DNA of 6,062 bases from Micrococcaceae bacterium UBA7136 (GTDB taxonomy: Bacteria > Actinomycetota > Actinomycetes > Actinomycetales > Micrococcaceae). The notes under the pieces were generated by a model. It worked only from the letters and a program-made list of their open reading frames with translations, made no database searches and was not told the origin of the DNA. Both the position numbers and the translations under genes were made by a program. Shown piece by piece: positions 5,083 through 6,062 of this stretch (positions are counted from its first letter, which is position 1; each line of letters starts with the position of its first letter). The stretch is from positions 1-6,062 of the forward strand of contig DKXC01000096.1 in NCBI GenBank assembly GCA_002492045.1, read 5' to 3'.

Positions 5083-5912
5083 TTCTCTGCCTGCTCGAGC
5101 TGGCGCAGTCGGTCCAGCAGGATGCGGCTGGCCCCGCCCGAGTAGGGCAGCTGGTACATGGAGGCGGTGCGTACCTGCGAATCCTGGGCCAGGGCCGAGG
5201 ACTGTAGACGCTCAATAGCCTGGCCCATGGTTTGCCCCATCCGTTCTACAAAGGCCCGGTCTACCGGCTTGCCGTGCCCGGGCACAAAAACCCGGTAGCG
5301 TTCTAGACCGGCAATGTCTTGGAGGGCAGTGACCCAGAAGGCCGGGTAGGAGTCCTCAAAGGCCGGTTCTGAGCCCTGTTCCACAATGTCGCCAGTAAAG
5401 AGGATGTCTTCTACCCCTACCAGGACATCCCCGTCAGTGTGGGCTGGGCCCAGGTAGATGAGGGTGACGGTTCGACCGCCTAGATATAGCTGGGTGAAGG
5501 AGGAGCGGTTGACTTCTTCTGCCAGCAGGCGGTTGGGGACAACCAGCTGGGTAGCTGGGCCCTGCCGGTGGGCCATTTCGGGTTCTAGTACCTCAACATA
5601 GGGACGCTGGGCGTCGCCCCGCTGGGCAATGGCCTGGGCGGTGCGGGGGTGGGCCCAGAAGTCACGGGCTCCAGCTGCTTCAAAGACCGCATTACCCATG
5701 AAACGGTCAAAGTGGGCGTGGCTGTTGACCACGGCCAGGGGCAGGTCGGTCAGGCTTCGCACAGCATCCAGCACTTCCTGGCCCTGGCGGGGCCCAGCGC
5801 CGGTATCAATGACCAGGGCCTGGGTTTGGCCTAGAATCAGGCCACTGCTGAGCCGGTAGTTGTCGCTTGAGATCTGGTAGACACCGTCAGCGATTTCAAG
5901 AATATTAGCCAT
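5079..5912 (-). CDS. Metallo-beta-lactamase-fold hydrolase
   Basis: A zinc-hydrolase-fold protein of 277 residues from ATG 5912. The frame extends to TTG 5933 (284 residues), and numbering here uses that longer form. No signal peptide is seen, so it is probably cytosolic. Metal-site motifs in order are NSHAHFDR (H72, H74, D76), PAHTDGD with H165, FTGD with D182, and PGHG with H220. The set matches the glyoxalase-II-like/actinobacterial MBL hydrolases with an AHTDGD...FTGD...VPGHG pattern, except that the histidine normally after D76 is Arg (R77, codon CGT). Class B1 lactamases also may have Arg or Lys there, but their Cys ligand is Asp here. The substrate is unknown; beta-lactam resistance should not be inferred. 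ATG 5912 is preferred because it has GAGG just upstream and starts at the conserved region, though the spacing is short. The stop overlaps that of the PAP2 gene. Confidence 0.87.
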   Translation of the reverse strand: MANILEIADGVYQISSDNYRLSSGLILGQTQALVIDTGAGPRQGQEVLDAVRSLTDLPLAVVNSHAHFDRFMGNAVFEAAGARDFWAHPRTAQAIAQRGDAQRPYVEVLEPEMAHRQGPATQLVVPNRLLAEEVNRSSFTQLYLGGRTVTLIYLGPAHTDGDVLVGVEDILFTGDIVEQGSEPAFEDSYPAFWVTALQDIAGLERYRVFVPGHGKPVDRAFVERMGQTMGQAIERLQSSALAQDSQVRTASMYQLPYSGGASRILLDRLRQLEQAEN

Positions 5913-5933
5913 ACCCTCTACGCTACTGGACAA

Positions 5934-6062
5934 GCCCAGCCAGTGCAGAATTCTTTGCCCAGGTTACTGCACCACATTTCTGCCGACAGCCCTCCCCTGA
6001 GGCTTATTCATTAGGTCGGGCTAGGCTTGCAGACTCGCGCTCGCCGCATCCCTCTCGCCTCG
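5934..6062. other. Right-end region upstream of the hydrolase gene, no gene supported
   Basis: This stretch should hold the promoter of the minus-strand hydrolase gene, but I see no convincing -35/-10 pair. It contains an inverted repeat GTGCAG (5943-5948) and CTGCAC (5967-5972) with an 18-base gap, overlapping the palindrome AGAATTCT (5947-5954), either of which might be an operator. On the minus strand a frame from 6062 closes at a TAG around 6021-6023 after about 13 codons. It might be the tail of an upstream gene, but it is too short to support. Confidence 0.45.

Noticed and set aside
5913..5933. TTG at 5933 as the true start of the hydrolase
   Set aside because: It has no Shine-Dalgarno upstream and adds only seven unremarkable residues; the ATG at 5912 has GAGG nearby and begins at the family's conserved region. 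It remains possible.
5079..5933. Reading the metallo-beta-lactamase-fold gene as an antibiotic-resistance gene
   Set aside because: It lacks a signal peptide and the B1 cysteine ligand, and its motifs match general MBL hydrolases.
6021..6062. Thirteen-codon minus-strand frame at the right edge, possibly the C-terminus of an upstream gene
   Set aside because: It is too short for any codon or homology signal, and other frames are open over a similar length.

Overview
The window is a stretch of actinobacterial chromosome, roughly 60% G+C outside its left end. The evidence is GTG/TTG starts, GC-rich third positions, MenD and MenC sequences of actinobacterial style, and a PAP2 protein with a long Q/A/P-rich cytosolic tail. 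A member of the Actinomycetaceae or a relative is plausible, but the genus cannot be fixed from this sequence.

Layout, left to right. (1) Positions 1 to about 362 hold the 5' end of an IS5-type transposase gene on the minus strand, cut by the window edge, and what looks like the outer end of that insertion sequence. (2) A small AT-richer cupin gene (430-810, +) follows, with its own RBS and a very clear intrinsic terminator (830-862). (3) menC then menD (3614 to 870, minus strand) form a tightly coupled two-gene unit for menaquinone biosynthesis. The enzymes catalyse consecutive or near-consecutive steps: MenD makes SEPHCHC, MenH normally converts it to SHCHC, and MenC dehydrates SHCHC to o-succinylbenzoate. 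(4) A 172-bp divergent intergenic region (3615-3786) carries overlapping palindromic and direct-repeat motifs. (5) A PAP2-family membrane phosphatase (3787-5082, +) follows. (6) A metallo-beta-lactamase-fold hydrolase (5912 to 5079, minus) converges on it, and the two stop codons share one CTAG. (7) The last 130-150 bp hold no recognisable gene.

Most of the window is ordinary core metabolism. The points worth a second look are fine-scale. The PAP2 tail carries three acidic-threonine motifs that look like kinase or FHA-docking sites. Its phosphatase motifs have two substitutions. The hydrolase has HxHxDR instead of HxHxDH. The convergent stops are overlapped. menC and menD are in frame and separated by a single stop codon. 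menC may be read from a leaderless transcript. CTAG, usually a rare tetranucleotide, is abundant. I found no CRISPR array, tRNA, rRNA, phage gene or defence system, and nothing that amounts to a new multi-gene system.
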